Assembly: GCF_028437565.1 (NCBI RefSeq)
Contig: NZ_JAMRYR010000005.1
Location: forward strand, 124,001 to 188,000
Length of the DNA: 64,000 bases
From: Actinomyces sp. B33
GTDB lineage: Bacteria > Actinomycetota > Actinomycetes > Actinomycetales > Actinomycetaceae
Direction: 5' to 3'
Every line of letters starts with the position of its first letter. Position 1 is the first letter of the stretch. Positions 20,105 to 27,397 of this stretch are shown in pieces. The position numbers were made by a program, and so were the translations under genes. Under the pieces are notes generated by a model. The model saw only the letters and a program-made list of their open reading frames with translations. It did no database searches and had not been told where the DNA came from.

Positions 20105-20352
20105 GAGACGGAGTCGATCGCGTTCTTAGCGGTGAGCAGGTCAGCGCCGGTTCGTACTCGGTACGCCTTGATCGCTTCGATCGAGCGTCCCTGCTCGACC
20201 AGCTTCTTCTCCTCGGCTGACACGCCGTAGATGTCCAGGTTGTCAGCGTCCTCGCCAAGCCTTGTCCTCAGCTCAGCAAGGAGCTTCAACAAGCGCTCGT
20301 TCTCACGACGTAAGCGCTCAATTTCTCGTGCCTGAACAAACCACTTAGCCAT
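20101..20352 (-). CDS. Small protein with L7/L12 C-terminal-like domain
   Basis: An 83-residue protein that starts with a hydrophobic and charged helix (AKWFVQAREIERLRRENERLLKLLAEL, a short coiled coil) and ends with a segment resembling the ribosomal protein L7/L12 C-terminal domain (EEKKLVEQGRSIEAIKAYR, then TGADLLTAKNAID). Function is unknown. I chose ATG 20352 with GGTAGG upstream; GTG 20361 is in frame. The stop overlaps the end of the HNH fragment by three bases. An AT-rich upstream stretch contains TAAAAT, a plausible -10 box. It seems intact although its neighbours are decayed. Confidence 0.6.
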   Translation of the reverse strand: MAKWFVQAREIERLRRENERLLKLLAELRTRLGEDADNLDIYGVSAEEKKLVEQGRSIEAIKAYRVRTGADLLTAKNAIDSVS

Positions 20353-20516
20353 CTTCGTCACCTACCAGTTCAATTTTGTATGGCTTCTATTTTATCACAG
20401 GCGGGTAGGGGTCTTGGATCTCTAGGGCAGAGTCTGGGATCAACGGGCCTGCGGTCTCGCGCGCAAAGTCTTCGAACCAAACAGAGTATTGACCCGGCGT
20501 CCTGAGCTGGTGCGTT

Positions 20517-21084
20517 TTACCGCTTCTGTTTTGGGGCTTTCGGGTTTGATGTGTTGGCTTTCTGGTGGGCGCGCAGTTTCTTAATGGCTCAGTCGTAGTG
20601 GCTGGGTGCTGCTGACACTAGGTCGGACCCCAACGAGGTGATTCCTGTCCACGAGAAGTATTGTTTCTTTCGTGAACAGCTCCTCATCGGTGAAACTCTC
20701 GATGAGTTCGACTATCTGGAAATGACTCGTGGTCAGCATCTCCTGTATCTGACCCAAGGGCGCATTGTGGTAATGTTCCCAGATTTCCGTGTTCAAGACT
20801 GCGTAGTCTGCCATGTGTGAGGTGCAGGCAGAATGGTTGTGCTTGATCATCGAGGTTGGAATCAAGGAAGTTGAACAGCATTTTTTGACACGCGCATAGG
20901 TGGGCAAGGACATCGTGCAGATTCTTGTCTCTGGCCCAGCGGGTTCCAGTACGGTCGAAACCTACGCCGAAAACAGGCTGACGCTTTCTATCTCCGGCCG
21001 CATGGAGTCAATCAACGCCTGCAGCGCGTCCCACCGGAAAGTGGTCGCCTCCAACAGTTCCGTTTTTGTTTTCGCTCGAGCCAT
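20517..21084 (-). pseudogene. ClbS/DfsB family protein, decayed
   Basis: Reading the minus strand from ATG 21084 gives MARAKTKTELLEATTFRWD and an in-frame TAG. The family motif DKNLHDVLAHL then appears in another frame. A third stretch reads VLNTEIWEHYHNAPL...IVELIESFTDEELFTK, and a further shift gives FSWTGITSLGS and a TGA before AIKKLRAHQKA. These are the conserved segments of the ClbS/DfsB four-helix-bundle family in correct order, broken by at least three frameshifts and two stops. The region is visibly less GC-rich than the flanking chromosome. Only shadow ORFs cover it. Confidence 0.72.
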
Positions 21085-21148
21085 GCCTAATTGGAACACA
21101 GAACGCCGAGAAATTAGCAGAGGAGGCGCCTCGTGGCAAAAGGTGGAT

Positions 21149-21565
21149 CTAGTGATAACGCGATTGCAGTTCAGCTTGTAGGTCGCGGAAATACCGGGCT
21201 TGATAGGCGGCTAGGAATCGTTTCGCTATCCAGTTCGGAACTAGCCTGTTCTGAAGGTGGACATCTTCGATGAATCTAACTCGGCAGCCACCATCTTCTT
21301 TTGGTTCGAAGGTGCCCTTCCATGTACCAGTTAGAGACGGCGAATCCATTTGAAATTCCCAACTGTGGAATGATTCGAGGCGGGTTGTGTGGAATCGTAT
21401 GGGTTTGTCTCTTTTTGGAATTTCAATGAATCTGCGTTCATCGACGATTTGGCATTCGGATAGATCACTGCGCCATTGCCAGTTAGTTAGATCGGTAACC
21501 ACCTGCCAGATTTGCTGGGGAGTATAGGGAAGGTCTTCTTCCCGAACAGCAACGATCTTTCCCAT
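21149..21565 (-). CDS. SRPBCC family protein
   Basis: A 138-residue intact frame with the pattern of START/polyketide-cyclase-like (SRPBCC) proteins: an N-terminal strand leading into TPQQIWQVVTDLTNWQWRSDL, central strands, and a C-terminal helix (NWIAKRFLAAYQARYFRDLQAEL). Such proteins bind hydrophobic ligands; the ligand here cannot be predicted. ATG 21565 follows AGGTAGG. The gene is clearly poorer in GC than the core genes, a sign of recent transfer, and lies between the ClbS pseudogene and a phage-type gene on the opposite strand. Confidence 0.75.
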   Translation of the reverse strand: MGKIVAVREEDLPYTPQQIWQVVTDLTNWQWRSDLSECQIVDERRFIEIPKRDKPIRFHTTRLESFHSWEFQMDSPSLTGTWKGTFEPKEDGGCRVRFIEDVHLQNRLVPNWIAKRFLAAYQARYFRDLQAELQSRYH

Positions 21566-21611
21566 ATCTACCTACCTTTGCTCGACAACCCTTCTACTGG
21601 AGAAATATGTC

Positions 21612-22184
21612 ATGGCTCGTGATGGTACCAACCGAGGCGGTCGTCGGGTGCGTGCGGGTGCGAAGCCTGACCCGTTGAACGAGAAGCTCGCCGCTGGCCG
21701 ACCGGCCACTCGGCTTGAGGATCCGCTGGCGACGCCGTTCGACTTCGAAGGCTCCGATATCGGCGATGGGGCGGTGTTGTCGGGGGAGACGATGCCCGAA
21801 CCGTCGGAGTACTTGTCTGCGGTACAGAAGAACGGCAAACCACTCGGTGCTGACCTGGTGTATCGGGAGACATGGGAGTGGCTGAATGAGCGTGGCGGTT
21901 CCCAGTTCGTTTCCAAGCGCCTGATCGAGGCCTACGCCCAGGCGTTCGCACGTTATGTGCAGTGCGAGGAAGCGATCTCCAAGTTCGGCCTGCTGGGTAA
22001 ACACCCAACCACCGGGACTGCAATCGCATCCCCATTCGTGGCGATGAGTCAGAGCTTCGGTAAGCAGGCCAACGTGTACTGGTACGAGATCTACGAGATC
22101 ATCCGCGCGACCTGCACCACCGACTATTCGGGTGCTGCACCCGGTGATGAAGTGATGGAGCGCCTGCTGCAAGCCCGCTCCTAA
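21612..22184 (+). CDS. Phage terminase small subunit, P27-like
   Basis: A 190-residue protein with a basic start (MARDGTNRGGRRVRAGAKPDPLNEKLAAGRPATRL) and a helical region (LNERGGSQFVSKRLIEAYAQAFARYVQCEEAISKFGLLGKHPTTG) typical of P27-family terminase small subunits, which recognise phage DNA for packaging. ATG 21612 follows GGAG at about 21597. No large terminase or structural gene is found, so it is a leftover of a phage or phage-derived element. The ssrA 3' end 2.5 kb away is a plausible integration point. Confidence 0.7.
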   Translation: MARDGTNRGGRRVRAGAKPDPLNEKLAAGRPATRLEDPLATPFDFEGSDIGDGAVLSGETMPEPSEYLSAVQKNGKPLGADLVYRETWEWLNERGGSQFVSKRLIEAYAQAFARYVQCEEAISKFGLLGKHPTTGTAIASPFVAMSQSFGKQANVYWYEIYEIIRATCTTDYSGAAPGDEVMERLLQARS

Positions 22185-22253
22185 AACCCTTTGAGTCTTT
22201 GCGCCTGCGCCGATCGGGTGGGTGCTTTTTCGTGCTGAGAAAGTGAGCCTTTG

Positions 22254-22877
22254 ATGGTTGATGTGCGTACGTGTGAGTCGGTGTGTGTGGGGCATCCGGA
22301 CAAGGTGTGCGATCAGATCGCAGACCAGATTCTTGATGACCTTCTGCGTACCGATCCGGTTGCGCGGGTGGCGGTGGAGGTGATGACAGCTGGGCGTCGG
22401 ATCATCGTTACCGACGAGATCACCACGTCCGCCAGGCTTCGCATCCGTGAATCGGTGCGAGAGGCCCTATGCAGGATTGGATACAACCCGAACCGGTTCC
22501 TGGTCTATGTGTGGACGCGTAAGCAGTCGCCCGACATCGCCGCAGGCGGCTCGACTTCGCTGGAAGCCCCTGAAGGCAACACGAGTGCGTTCGCCCTGCA
22601 GGGCGCGGGGGATCAGGGCACCGTCTACGACTACGCCATCAACAAAGCATCTGAGCGTCTGCCGTTGCCGCTGGTTCTCTCGCACGAGATCTGCCGCCGT
22701 CTCGACACCGCCCGTGTGGAGGGCACGATCCACGGCCGGGCAGCGGAGGTCAGGTCGGGCGGTCTCGGCATGACGGTGGTCGGACGTCAGGGGATGGGCC
22801 CGACATTCCCGAGGGCTCTCCCTAGACTCATCCCATGGCTGCCCTCGAATCCCTGGAGGAGATTCTTTCATCCCTGA
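22254..22877 (+). pseudogene. S-adenosylmethionine synthetase N-terminal fragment
   Basis: Starts MVDVRTCESVCVGHPDKVCDQIADQILDDLL, with the MetK HPDK methionine/ATP motif, then QSPDIA and the glycine-rich GAGDQGTVYDYAIN. After LSHEICRRLDTARVEGTIHG (about 22735) similarity ends and the frame runs as unrelated sequence into the next gene; the C-terminal two thirds of MetK are missing. A short stretch in another frame there resembles the following MetK segment only weakly. MetK-like proteins occur in phages and mobile elements, so this is more likely cargo than the chromosomal metK. It marks the right side of the scar: the promoter of the next core gene begins near 22823. Confidence 0.75.
22823..22828 (+). 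promoter_or_regulatory. -10 box (TAGACT) for a leaderless ACT-domain gene
   Basis: TAGACT ends six bases before ATG 22835. It fixes the start codon and shows that the core chromosome has resumed by about 22.8 kb. Confidence 0.55.
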
Positions 22878-23269
22878 CCGTGTCCGCCCGCGGAGTCTAC
22901 GCCTACGTCGAGATCGGCGAATGGCCGGCCGGCGCCCATCCGCTCGCCGTCGTCGTCGAGGACGAGGGCGCCGCCGCGATCCTGCCGATTGACGAGGCCT
23001 TCGCGCTCGTCGACGGCCCGCTCGACCGTTTCGCGCTCCTGACGCTCGACGTCCATTCGTCGTTGACGAGCGTCGGCCTGACGGCTCTCGTGTCGACGGC
23101 GCTCGCCCGGCGCGGCATCTCCTGCAACGTCGTCGCCGGCTTGCGCCACGACCACCTCCTCGTCCCCGAGGATCGGGCCGACGAGGCGCTCGCCGTCGTG
23201 CGCGCACTCGCGTCGGGCGACGCGGATCCGACCGTGTGCCGGCACCTGGGGGACGACGGGCCCCGGTAG
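22835..23269 (+). CDS. ACT domain-containing protein (DUF2241/ACT_3 type)
   Basis: A 144-residue protein with two ACT-like halves. The N-terminal half includes GVYAYVEIGEWPAGAHPLAVV, and the second contains the family signature LTSVGLTALVSTALARRGISCNVVAG followed by RHDHLLVPEDRADEALAVV. ACT domains bind small ligands, often amino acids, but the ligand of this group is unknown. It starts at ATG 22835 behind a TAGACT box, probably as a leaderless transcript. It is the first intact core gene after the mobile scar, and its start region overlaps the tail of the metK fragment frame, so it may have been disturbed little or not at all. Confidence 0.85.
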   Translation: MAALESLEEILSSLTVSARGVYAYVEIGEWPAGAHPLAVVVEDEGAAAILPIDEAFALVDGPLDRFALLTLDVHSSLTSVGLTALVSTALARRGISCNVVAGLRHDHLLVPEDRADEALAVVRALASGDADPTVCRHLGDDGPR

Positions 23270-23306
23270 TCTCTCGGTCAGACGCAGATCGCAGGAGGAG
23301 TGAGTG

Positions 23307-23495
23307 ATGAGCGACGATACGACGACCAGCATCCGCGGCGCCCGCGCCGGAGACGTCGTCGAGGTCGACGGCGTCCGTTACGAGAGGATCGACGCCATCG
23401 AGGGCGACAACTGGGCCGACGAATGGCGCGCGGTCGACTCCGGCGAGTCGATCGGCACCGCCGACCTCGAGCGCCTGTCCTCCGCCGAGGACTGA
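23307..23495 (+). CDS. Small acidic protein of unknown function
   Basis: A 62-residue acidic protein (SDDTTTSIRGARAGDVVEVDGVRYERID...) that I do not recognise. A strong AGGAGGAG (23293-23300) sits six bases before ATG 23307, and a TAGTCT -10 box (23267-23272) overlaps the stop codon of the ACT-domain gene, which together support real expression. The sequence looks like a small beta-rich domain (VVEVDGVRYERIDAIEG) followed by an acidic tail. GTG 23304 is in frame just upstream. Confidence 0.6.
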   Translation: MSDDTTTSIRGARAGDVVEVDGVRYERIDAIEGDNWADEWRAVDSGESIGTADLERLSSAED

Positions 23496-23891
23496 ACCGC
23501 TGGGGACCCCCTCGTCCGTCGGGGCGTCCGCCCGACCGGATGAGGGCGCGGTGTCCAGCGGGACCGGGCTGCGAGGAGGCCGAAGCATCGTCGGCGAGCT
23601 CCGGGCCCCGGGCCCCTGCCAGGTCGGCGAGGCCGACGAGGCCCGGGAGCCGACCGGAGTCGGGAGGGCCTGACGGGCACCGGCGCGTCGAGGAATCCGG
23701 GCGCGAGAACCTCCCGGAAAGAATCCCAGGGAATCCGAAGGTTCGCTCGATCCTGCGTCCAGGTCCGGGCCCTACGCTCGGGGATACCACAAAGGAATAC
23801 GGCCCGGGGCAGAGGCTGCCCCCATCGTTCGGGCCGACGACATTGTGCAAAAGGAGCGCTATCGGACGATTGTGACTGTGTTGATGGGATG
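23496..23891. other. Gap with no recognised gene
   Basis: About 400 bases between the 62-residue protein and a hairpin. Open frames on both strands are composition artefacts: none has a start with a ribosome binding site or a recognisable domain. No tRNA, repeat array or known riboswitch is seen. Confidence 0.5.
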
Positions 23892-23927
23892 CGTTGAGGG
23901 CCGGCCCCTGCGGGCCGGCCCTCAACG
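23892..23927 (-). terminator. Perfect 16-bp hairpin terminator of the purine permease gene
   Basis: Arms 23892-23907 and 23912-23927 pair perfectly around CTGC. It lies 24 bases beyond the stop codon of the minus-strand permease gene, so it most likely ends that transcript. Confidence 0.75.
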
Positions 23928-23950
23928 TCTGCGCGTCATCCGCCGTCGGG

Positions 23951-25906
23951 TCAGTCGAGCTGCTCGAAGCCCTCGGTCCATGCGGCGCGCACGGGGTTGG
24001 CGTCGGCGACGAGGGCGTCGAACCGTTCGTCGGCGATGTCGATGACCTCTCCGAGGGCGAAACGGGCCTCGCGCGCCGGGGACGACTCGACGCGGCGCCA
24101 CCCCGATTCGATGATCCGGGCGCGGTCCGACAGGTTCGACACGCACATGACGAGCGGCCGGGAGAACCTCTCGCGGTAGGCGGCCCCCAGGGCCCTCAGC
24201 TCCCGCTCCTCCTGGTCGTCGAACTCCCCGAATGCCAGGGAGGTCGTGTCGACCTTCGACTGGTCGTCGCCCGAGTCGGTCAGCAGCAGGTCGACGATGT
24301 CCTCGTACCCCCCGATGAGCTCTTCCTGCTCCTCCTCGGTTGCCGCGAGGACCTCGTCCTCGAAGGCGCGGCGCAGGTCGGCCGTCGAGGCGAAGGGGCG
24401 GTGCTCCCAGGCCCGCTCGACGGGCCACGTCTGCCCGGTGAACATCTGGGAGAAGGCGGCGACGAACTGTTCGCGGCTCATCGCGTTGACCTCGTCGAGG
24501 GGGACCGGGCGCCCCTGGACGACGGCGACGCCCGGCCCGGAGGATCGGCCGACGTGGAAGAACAGCAGGTTGAGGACGATGGCGGCGAGGGCGCCGATGG
24601 TGACGCCCGATCCGAAGACGATCCGCAGCCAGGAGGGCAGGGCGGCGGCGATGTCGGGCTTGAGGGTGACGAGCATGGCGAGCCCCAGCGAGGTCGACAC
24701 GATGACGGCGTTGCGGTTGTCGCGCATGTCGACGGCGCTGAGGGTCTGGATGCCGACGACGGCGACGCTGGCGAACATCGCGAGGGAGGCGCCGCCGATG
24801 ACGGGCTGGGGGATGGAGGCGACGACGGCCCCGGCCTTGGGCAGCAGGCCGAGGAGGATCATGATGACGCCGGCGACGGTGACGACCCACCGGGACTTCA
24901 CGCGGGTCAGCCGCACGAGCCCGACGTTCTGGGCGAAGCACGTGTAGGGGAAAGAGTTGAGGATCCCTCCCAGGACGGTCGACAGCCCGTCGGCGCGCAG
25001 CGCGTTCGCGATGTGCCGGGGGGTGATGCGCTTGCCGACGACCTCGCCGGTGGCGAAGACGTCGCCGGTGGTCTCGACGGCGGTGATCGCCATGACGATG
25101 AGCATCGACAGGATCGCGGTCGCTGAGAACTTCGGCAGTCCGAAGAAGAACGGGTAGGTGACGCCCGCCCACGAGGCGCCGGTGACGCCGGAGAAGTCGG
25201 CGTCGCCGAGGGCGAAGGCGACGAGGGTCATGACGACGAGGCCCAGGAGGACGGACAGGGTCGCGAGGAAGCCGGTGAAGAGGCGCTGGACGAGGACGAT
25301 GATCGCGATGGTCGCCAGCGCGTAGCACAGGCCCCTGATCGTCGCGGCGGGGTCGGGGCCGTCGGGGGAGGAGGCGCCCCAGGCGACGATGTCGCCGGCG
25401 GACACGGCGATGAGGGTGACGCCCATGACGGTCAGGAGGGTGCCGGTGACGACCGGTGGGAAGAACTTCAGGAGCTTGGCGAAGTAGGGGGCGACGAAGA
25501 AGACGATGAGGCCGGCGGCGATGATCGACCCGTACATCGTCGCGAGCCCGGTCGTGGGGTCGGCTCCGGCCGGCGTCGCGGCCGCGCCGATGGCGATGAG
25601 GGGGGAGACGGCGGTGAAGGTGACGCCCTGGATCAGGGGCAGGCGCACGCCGATGCGCGTGCCGATGCCGGCCGATTGGATGATCGAGGCGATGCCGCAG
25701 GTGAACAGGTCGGCGTTGATGAGGTGGATCAGGGTCTGCTCGTCGAGGCCGAGCCCCGAGGCGATGACGAGGGGGACGACGACGGCCCCGGCGTAGAAGG
25801 CGAGGACGTGCTGGAATCCGAGGACGAGGAGCTTGCCGATGGGCGGCACCTGGTCGACGGGGTGGGCGGGGGGCTGCGGCGGTTGGGGCGCGGTGGATCT
25901 CATCAT
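23951..25906 (-). CDS. Purine permease (NCS2) fused to an OHCU-decarboxylase-like domain
   Basis: Residues 1 to about 470 are a nucleobase:cation symporter-2 with about 12-14 membrane segments. They include GFQHVLAFYAGAVVVPLVIA, QSAGIGTRIGVRLPLIQGVTF and the NCS2 motif region AITAVETTGDVFATGEV...LNSFPYTCFAQNVGLVRLTRV. Residues about 474-651 form an OHCU-decarboxylase-like domain (MSREQFVAAF, WEHRPFASTADLRRAF, LRALGAAYRERFSRPLVMCVS). This links uptake of urate or xanthine to the urate-breakdown enzyme. The HPDLAG and SxxEQ motifs that carry the catalytic His and Glu in active OHCU decarboxylases are not recognisable (GGYEDIVDLL and TTSLAFGEFDDQEE instead), so activity is doubtful. I chose ATG 25906 behind AGGAG; ATG 25945 is in frame. 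Confidence 0.85.
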   Translation of the reverse strand: MMRSTAPQPPQPPAHPVDQVPPIGKLLVLGFQHVLAFYAGAVVVPLVIASGLGLDEQTLIHLINADLFTCGIASIIQSAGIGTRIGVRLPLIQGVTFTAVSPLIAIGAAATPAGADPTTGLATMYGSIIAAGLIVFFVAPYFAKLLKFFPPVVTGTLLTVMGVTLIAVSAGDIVAWGASSPDGPDPAATIRGLCYALATIAIIVLVQRLFTGFLATLSVLLGLVVMTLVAFALGDADFSGVTGASWAGVTYPFFFGLPKFSATAILSMLIVMAITAVETTGDVFATGEVVGKRITPRHIANALRADGLSTVLGGILNSFPYTCFAQNVGLVRLTRVKSRWVVTVAGVIMILLGLLPKAGAVVASIPQPVIGGASLAMFASVAVVGIQTLSAVDMRDNRNAVIVSTSLGLAMLVTLKPDIAAALPSWLRIVFGSGVTIGALAAIVLNLLFFHVGRSSGPGVAVVQGRPVPLDEVNAMSREQFVAAFSQMFTGQTWPVERAWEHRPFASTADLRRAFEDEVLAATEEEQEELIGGYEDIVDLLLTDSGDDQSKVDTTSLAFGEFDDQEERELRALGAAYRERFSRPLVMCVSNLSDRARIIESGWRRVESSPAREARFALGEVIDIADERFDALVADANPVRAAWTEGFEQLD

Positions 25907-26150
25907 GGCGTCTCCTGACGGAGCGGTGTGCGGGGACGCGCTCATTCTTCTCCGGCGCGGGGGAGGCGGGGGAATCGGGTGGCGAAGATCGCATCCGCGC
26001 GGCGAAGGGAGGACGGCGTGGGGAGATTGGGGGGGCCGAGGCCGGTGCCGGCCTGGGCGCGCTCCGTGTTAGCGTGTCCTGACCGGAGATCGCACCGCTT
26101 CGGCCGGCCGTCCCGGTTACGGCGGTCTTCGCGTCTGAGGAGGAGTGTTC

Positions 26151-27185
26151 ATGGGGTCCGCTAAGCGTCCGCCTGCGATGATGGATGTTGCGGCTCTGGC
26201 GGGGGTTTCGCACCAGACCGTGTCGCGGGTGCTCAACGGGACGGGCAAGGTCGCCCCCCAGACCCGTGAGCGCGTTCAGGCGGCGATCGATCAGCTCGGC
26301 TACCGGCGCAATTCGGTGGCGCGGGCCCTGGTGACGCGCAAGTCGGGGATCATCGGGATCGTGACGACGACATCGGTGCACTACGGGCCGACATCGATCC
26401 TCGTGGCGATCGAGTTGGCGTCGCGCCAGGCGGGGTACTTCACGGGCGTCACGGCGCTGGAGGACTTCTCGGTGGAGTCCTTGACGAGCGCTTTCGATCA
26501 CTTCCTCGGCCTGGCGGTGGAGGCGATCGTCGTCATCGCGCCGGTGGTGGGGATCGCGGAGGCGGTCGAGGCCGTCCGCGTGCCGGTCCCGGTGGTGGCG
26601 GTGACGGCGGCGGATGTCGTGGGGGCGTCGGATATCCGGTCGGTGAGGGTCGATCAGCTGGGTGGCGCGCGCGAGGCGGTTCGTCATCTGGTGGATCTGG
26701 GGCACCGGGACATCGTTCACATCGCGGGCCCGGAGGATTGGTTCGAGGCGAGGATCCGCTTGGACGGGTGGCGCGTGGAGCTCGAGGCCGCCGGCGTGGG
26801 CGGCCGTGTGGCGCCGGTGCGCGGCTGGGAGGCGTCGGTCGGGTACGAGGCCGGCAGGGCGCTGGTCGACGAGGGCCTGCCGACGGCGGTCTTCACGGCG
26901 AACGATGCGATCGCGTTGGGGCTGATTCGCGCGCTGGACGAGGCGGGGGTGGACGTCCCGGGGGACGTGTCGATCGTCGGGTTCGACGACGAGCCGATGT
27001 CGAGGTACTTCCGTCCGGGCCTGACGACGGTCCGTCAGGACTTCTTCGATCTGGGCCAGCAGGTCCTGTCGGCGGTCAGCTCGGCGATCGAGGGGGAGGG
27101 GGAGTGCTTCCCGATCCTGCGGCCGACCGAGTTGATCGTCCGGGATTCGACGGCTGCTCCGCGCACGCTCGTCCCGTCCGTCTGA
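26151..27185 (+). CDS. LacI family transcriptional regulator (first copy)
   Basis: A 344-residue sugar-responsive repressor. The N-terminal helix-turn-helix reads MMDVAALAGVSHQTVSRVLNG, followed by the hinge (RRNSVARALVTRKSG) and a periplasmic-binding-protein-like effector domain with AVFTANDAIALGLIRAL and DVSIVGFDDEPMSRYF. Its recognition helix SHQTVSRVLN is identical to that of a second LacI protein at 31.5 kb, and the hinge is very similar. ATG 26151 follows GAGGAGGAG. It sits directly upstream of the chvE-mmsAB transporter on the same strand, so it probably controls that transporter. A TAGCGT box near 26070 may be its -10. A pentose such as arabinose is a likely effector; this is inference from context. 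Confidence 0.9.
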   Translation: MGSAKRPPAMMDVAALAGVSHQTVSRVLNGTGKVAPQTRERVQAAIDQLGYRRNSVARALVTRKSGIIGIVTTTSVHYGPTSILVAIELASRQAGYFTGVTALEDFSVESLTSAFDHFLGLAVEAIVVIAPVVGIAEAVEAVRVPVPVVAVTAADVVGASDIRSVRVDQLGGAREAVRHLVDLGHRDIVHIAGPEDWFEARIRLDGWRVELEAAGVGGRVAPVRGWEASVGYEAGRALVDEGLPTAVFTANDAIALGLIRALDEAGVDVPGDVSIVGFDDEPMSRYFRPGLTTVRQDFFDLGQQVLSAVSSAIEGEGECFPILRPTELIVRDSTAAPRTLVPSV

Positions 27186-27248
27186 CCCGCTCGCTCTTCA
27201 GCGCTTCCCACTAGCGCCTGGCCTCCCATCCCGAGTGGGGAGGTCGGC

Positions 27249-27264
27249 ATGTGCACGTGCACAT
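27249..27264. promoter_or_regulatory. Perfect 16-bp palindrome ahead of chvE
   Basis: ATGTGCACGTGCACAT is fully self-complementary. It lies 134 bases before the chvE start codon, in the 211-base gap after the LacI gene, and is a good candidate for a regulator binding site. It differs from the GTTAACG-type sites of this region, so a different protein may bind it. Confidence 0.45.
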
Positions 27265-27307
27265 TGTTATGAAACATTTACTCCGTGATGTTGCGCACAT
27301 CGCATGT

Positions 27308-27321
27308 GATCGTTAACGTGA
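27308..27321. promoter_or_regulatory. Candidate LacI-type operator ahead of chvE
   Basis: GATCGTTAACGTGA shares the GTTAACGT core with the operator-like site before the giant GH43 gene (8896-8909). It lies 76 bases before the chvE start codon. Confidence 0.4.
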
Positions 27322-27397
27322 AGCGAGTCGGCCACCCATCGAGGTTCGGCGACTCGCAGTGCTACACCATCTCAGTTGCTCGACGAGGAGTACACCA

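Noticed and set aside
20900-21181. 93-codon plus-strand frame opposite the ClbS pseudogene
   Set aside because: It has no ribosome binding site and no family resemblance; the minus strand shows ordered ClbS motifs.
26067-26080. TGTTAGCGTGTCCT as another LacI operator before the first LacI gene
   Set aside because: Only one half-site matches, and TAGCGT can equally be a -10 box, since the same hexamer is the likely -10 of nudC.
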